Assembly: GCF_042648805.1 (NCBI RefSeq)
Contig: NZ_JBHRXZ010000016.1
Location: forward strand, 124,001 to 188,000
From: Azomonas tarimensis
GTDB lineage: Bacteria; Pseudomonadota; Gammaproteobacteria; Pseudomonadales; Pseudomonadaceae
DNA: 64,000 bases
Reading direction: 5' to 3'
The notes beneath the pieces are model-generated. The model was given only the letters and a program-made list of their open reading frames with translations, was not told the DNA's origin and did no database searches. Every line of letters starts with the position of its first letter. Positions within the stretch are counted from its first letter, which is position 1. The position numbers and the translations under genes are program-made. Shown here one piece after another: positions 61,773 to 64,000 of the stretch.

Positions 61773-62768
61773 TTAACGAACTTCGGCTTCCACTTCCGCT
61801 TCTACGCGACGGTTGATCTGACGACCTTGCTCGGTAGAGTTGTCAGCGACCGGACGGCTCTCACCGTAACCGACCGAATCGACGCGGTCGCTTTGAACGC
61901 CATGGTTGACGAGAACTTCGCGAACAGAATTGGCGCGACGCTCGGACAGGCGCTGGTTGTACTGCTCTGGGCCAATGGAGTCAGTGTGACCTTCAACCAC
62001 GGTGGTGGTCTGTGGGTACTGCTGCATGAAGTCAGCCAGGTTGCGGATGTCGGCGTAGCTTTCCTGACGCACGTCTGCGCTGTCGAAGTCGAACTTCACG
62101 TCCAGTTCGACGCGAACAACTTCTGGAACCGGCTCGGGTTCCGGAGCGGGGGCCGGAGCGGCGACAGGGGCAGGAGCCGGCTCTGGCGCAGGCTGAGCCA
62201 CCTGACGAGTAGTACCGCCAATGTTCACACCTACACCGAAGCCAGCCATCCACTCGCTGAAATCGGAGTCGATGTTATACATGCCGTCGAGACCTGCACG
62301 GGCAAAGATATACTCGGTAAAGTAGTACTTCACACCAGCACCGACGTTGGCGTAGGTGCTGCGGTCACGACCGCTGCGGTCAACCTGGCCGATGCTCTGG
62401 TGGGCCATACCGGCGGAAACGTAGGGGCGCAGGCCTACACCTGGCTGACCGAAGTGGTAGGCCGCATCGAGGGAAGTGTATTCGCCACGGATGCGATCAC
62501 GGCTGCCGGTTCCATCGACGAAGCGCGAGTTCAGGCGATCATAGTCGCCATGGGACAGACCTAGGGAGATATCGTCGGTCAGGAAGTAGCTCACGCCACC
62601 GCCGTACATGCGCCCATCACGGCCCTGCAGATCGCGGGTGCTGTCGTGGAAATAGGCCTTCCCGAACAATTCCACCTCAACGGCACCCTGGCCCTGGGCC
62701 AGCGCGCCGAGCGAAGAAGCTGCAACCAAGGAACCGATGGCGATGCCTAAGGTGTTTTTCAATTTCAT
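61773..62768 (-). CDS. oprF: Major outer-membrane protein OprF (OmpA family)
   Basis: A 331-residue outer-membrane protein that links the outer membrane to peptidoglycan and acts as a slow porin. A signal peptide ends at LGALAQ. An eight-stranded N-terminal barrel (about 25-190) is followed by a Pro/Ala/Glu linker near 195-220. The OmpA domain contains FDFDSADVR, VVEGHTDSIG and LSERRANSVREVL. No cysteine is present; P. aeruginosa OprF has four near the linker. It lies downstream of sigX as in P. aeruginosa, where SigX contributes to its transcription. Confidence 0.95.
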   Translation of the reverse strand: MKLKNTLGIAIGSLVAASSLGALAQGQGAVEVELFGKAYFHDSTRDLQGRDGRMYGGGVSYFLTDDISLGLSHGDYDRLNSRFVDGTGSRDRIRGEYTSLDAAYHFGQPGVGLRPYVSAGMAHQSIGQVDRSGRDRSTYANVGAGVKYYFTEYIFARAGLDGMYNIDSDFSEWMAGFGVGVNIGGTTRQVAQPAPEPAPAPVAAPAPAPEPEPVPEVVRVELDVKFDFDSADVRQESYADIRNLADFMQQYPQTTTVVEGHTDSIGPEQYNQRLSERRANSVREVLVNHGVQSDRVDSVGYGESRPVADNSTEQGRQINRRVEAEVEAEVR

Positions 62769-62862
62769 CCGTAAATCCCCATTTCTGGTGGTTGTTTAAC
62801 GATCATGCCGATACGTATCTAAGGGACGACCGTCATTGGTCAGATAAGACAACGATTGTAGG

Positions 62863-63456
62863 CTAAGTTTCAGTTTTCGCTGAAAATTTTTCCCTCATCT
62901 TATCCAAGGACCGCTTGTACCGCATCTTGGTCGCACTCAACCCCATGTGCATGATGTCCGCGATCTCCTGAAACTCGAGTTCGGCCACGAACCGCAAGAT
63001 CAAGATCTCGCGATCAATGGGGTTGACATGTACCAACCAACGGTCAAGCCCGCCTTTCTCTACCAGCCGAGGGGCTTTTTCATCGGAAGCCTCCTCTACC
63101 GGATCAAGACTCAGCGCATCCACTAACCGGCGCTTGCGCCGCTCTTTCCGATACTGCGTAATGCACTCATTATAAGTAATGCTGAACAACCAGGTCTTGA
63201 ACTTCGACTTTCCTTCAAAGTTTTTCAACCCATATAGCACTTTGAGCATGACCTCCTGCGTGACGTCATCGGCATCCCGCTCATTGCCCAGATACCGCGC
63301 ACATACGTTGTATATCGTGCGCTGGTAGCGGTGCATGAGCTCTTCATAAGCCCGAGTTATATGGAACAGCTCTTCATGCGCTCGTTGTACAAGCTCTTCA
63401 TCGGAGAGCTTGCGAGGATCGTAGCGTGAAGATGCAGGTCGATGGGTTCTAGTCAA
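62863..63456 (-). CDS. sigX: ECF sigma factor SigX
   Basis: An extracytoplasmic-function sigma factor of 197 residues. Region 2 spans YEELMHRYQRTIYNVCARYL and DADDVTQEVMLKVLYGLKNF with FKTWLFSITYNECITQYRKE; region 4 is PIDREILILRFVAELEFQEI plus the recognition helix LSATKMRYKRSLDKMREKF. In P. aeruginosa SigX controls oprF, membrane fluidity and fatty acid genes. The start appears to be TTG 63456; it gives the length expected from the P. aeruginosa protein, but no clear ribosome site is seen. Confidence 0.94.
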   Translation of the reverse strand: MTRTHRPASSRYDPRKLSDEELVQRAHEELFHITRAYEELMHRYQRTIYNVCARYLGNERDADDVTQEVMLKVLYGLKNFEGKSKFKTWLFSITYNECITQYRKERRKRRLVDALSLDPVEEASDEKAPRLVEKGGLDRWLVHVNPIDREILILRFVAELEFQEIADIMHMGLSATKMRYKRSLDKMREKFSAKTET

Positions 63457-63530
63457 GACGTTGAGCCAACCAGCAGAGTCACAGCTCTTCGCCAGTCGTC
63501 AGCGAAGCGGCGCGTACTTTACCAGAAGAC

Positions 63531-64000
63531 TCACTGACTTGTGATCCGGTCCTTCAGCAGCTCGCGATTGGCTACTGAAACCAGCTCACCAGACTCCGTC
63601 AGCATCACAGTCTTGACAGTCCCGATCTCCTCGATCTGACCTTCCAGATCCCCGAGCCGAATCCGCTGGCCGACCTCGTACAACTCCCGCACATATATTC
63701 CGGCAAGAATTTGCCCAACTAGTTCGCGGCTGCCCAGACCAAACGCCAACGCCATTGCCAGCCCGACCGAGGAAAAGACGATGGCAATCACATAATTGAG
63801 GAGCTCCGCACGTATCTCGAGCTGGGTGATGGCCACCGACAGGGTGATGACGATTACCAACCCCTGCGCCACCCTGCCCAAGCCACGCGCATGATCCAGA
63901 CCGACGCCCTCGGCAGCACCCTGCAACACCCGGCACACCAACTGGCCCAGCAGGAAGCCGCCCAGCAGGATCACGCCAGCTCCAAGCACCTTGGGCAGAT
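63531..64000 (-). CDS. cmpX: CmpX, MscS-like membrane protein, 3' part only
   Basis: The last 156 codons or so of a gene that continues past the right edge. Hydrophobic helices are followed by an MscS-type core (VGLAMALAFGLGSRELVGQI, then LAGIYVRELYEVGQRIRLGD) and a short beta domain ending VANRELLKDRITSQ. The order cmpX-sigX-oprF is the known P. aeruginosa cluster, where CmpX affects SigX activity and membrane stress responses. The stop is 74 bp before the sigX start. Confidence 0.88.
   Translation of the reverse strand, partial: LPKVLGAGVILLGGFLLGQLVCRVLQGAAEGVGLDHARGLGRVAQGLVIVITLSVAITQLEIRAELLNYVIAIVFSSVGLAMALAFGLGSRELVGQILAGIYVRELYEVGQRIRLGDLEGQIEEIGTVKTVMLTESGELVSVANRELLKDRITSQ

Overview
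The window is a high-GC gammaproteobacterial chromosome segment of the genus Pseudomonas in the broad sense. Gene content and order match blocks I know from P. aeruginosa: glgA-treZ-malQ-treY-DUF2934-glgX, nosP-nahK next to pqqF, and the long run fimL-nudC / dnaQ-rnhA / gloB / mltD / npp transporter / fabI / ppiD / hupB / lon / clpX / clpP / tig / tRNAs / folD / cysS / glnS / ppiB / lpxH / acnB / oprF / sigX / cmpX. I cannot name the species from sequence alone. I saw no insertion sequence, prophage, CRISPR array or rRNA.

Region 1 (1-18.3 kb) looks like a stress module. It starts with the end-truncated 5' part of a ferritin-like (YciE/YciF) gene, a MscS-type channel and a CinA-like amidohydrolase. 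A tightly packed operon for alpha-glucan and trehalose metabolism follows (glgA, treZ, malQ, treY, a small DUF2934 protein, glgX, M23 peptidase). Next comes a second packed operon: DUF72, an endonuclease/exonuclease/phosphatase-fold protein, a ClsB-like phospholipase D and a YbhN-like membrane protein. GlgA extends glucan, GlgX and MalQ remodel it, and TreY plus TreZ convert its ends to trehalose.

Region 2 (18.3-26 kb, minus strand) holds the nitric-oxide sensor pair nosP-nahK with a 71-bp gene overlap, a general porin, and pqqF for PQQ cofactor maturation. Region 3 (26-31 kb, minus strand) holds fimL-nudC (type IV pilus/cAMP regulation and NADH/NAD-RNA hydrolysis) and methyltransferase-rnhA-dnaQ.

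Region 4 (31-41.9 kb, plus strand) has gloB, mltD and the five-gene NppA1A2BCD/YejABEF-type peptide importer, whose last gene overlaps fabI. Region 5 (41.9-50.8 kb, minus strand) is the proteostasis block ppiD, hupB, lon, clpX, clpP, tig and three tRNAs (Leu-UAG, His-GUG, Arg-UCU). A good RpoH-like promoter precedes lon, and a strong stringent-type promoter precedes the tRNAs.

Region 6 (51-64 kb) is housekeeping: folD, cysS-glnS, ppiB-lpxH, miaE, a tandem universal stress protein, a DUF1289 protein, acnB, oprF, sigX and the truncated cmpX. The most unusual non-coding feature is the acnB leader. It carries a nested inverted repeat of about 112 nt with perfect 16-bp outer arms and then a second 8-bp hairpin, both between a plausible promoter and the GTG start. 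Most of the window is conserved core genome, and I did not find a clearly new multi-gene system. The best candidates for new biology are the acnB leader, the DUF2934 protein of the glucan operon, and the porin between nosP and pqqF.
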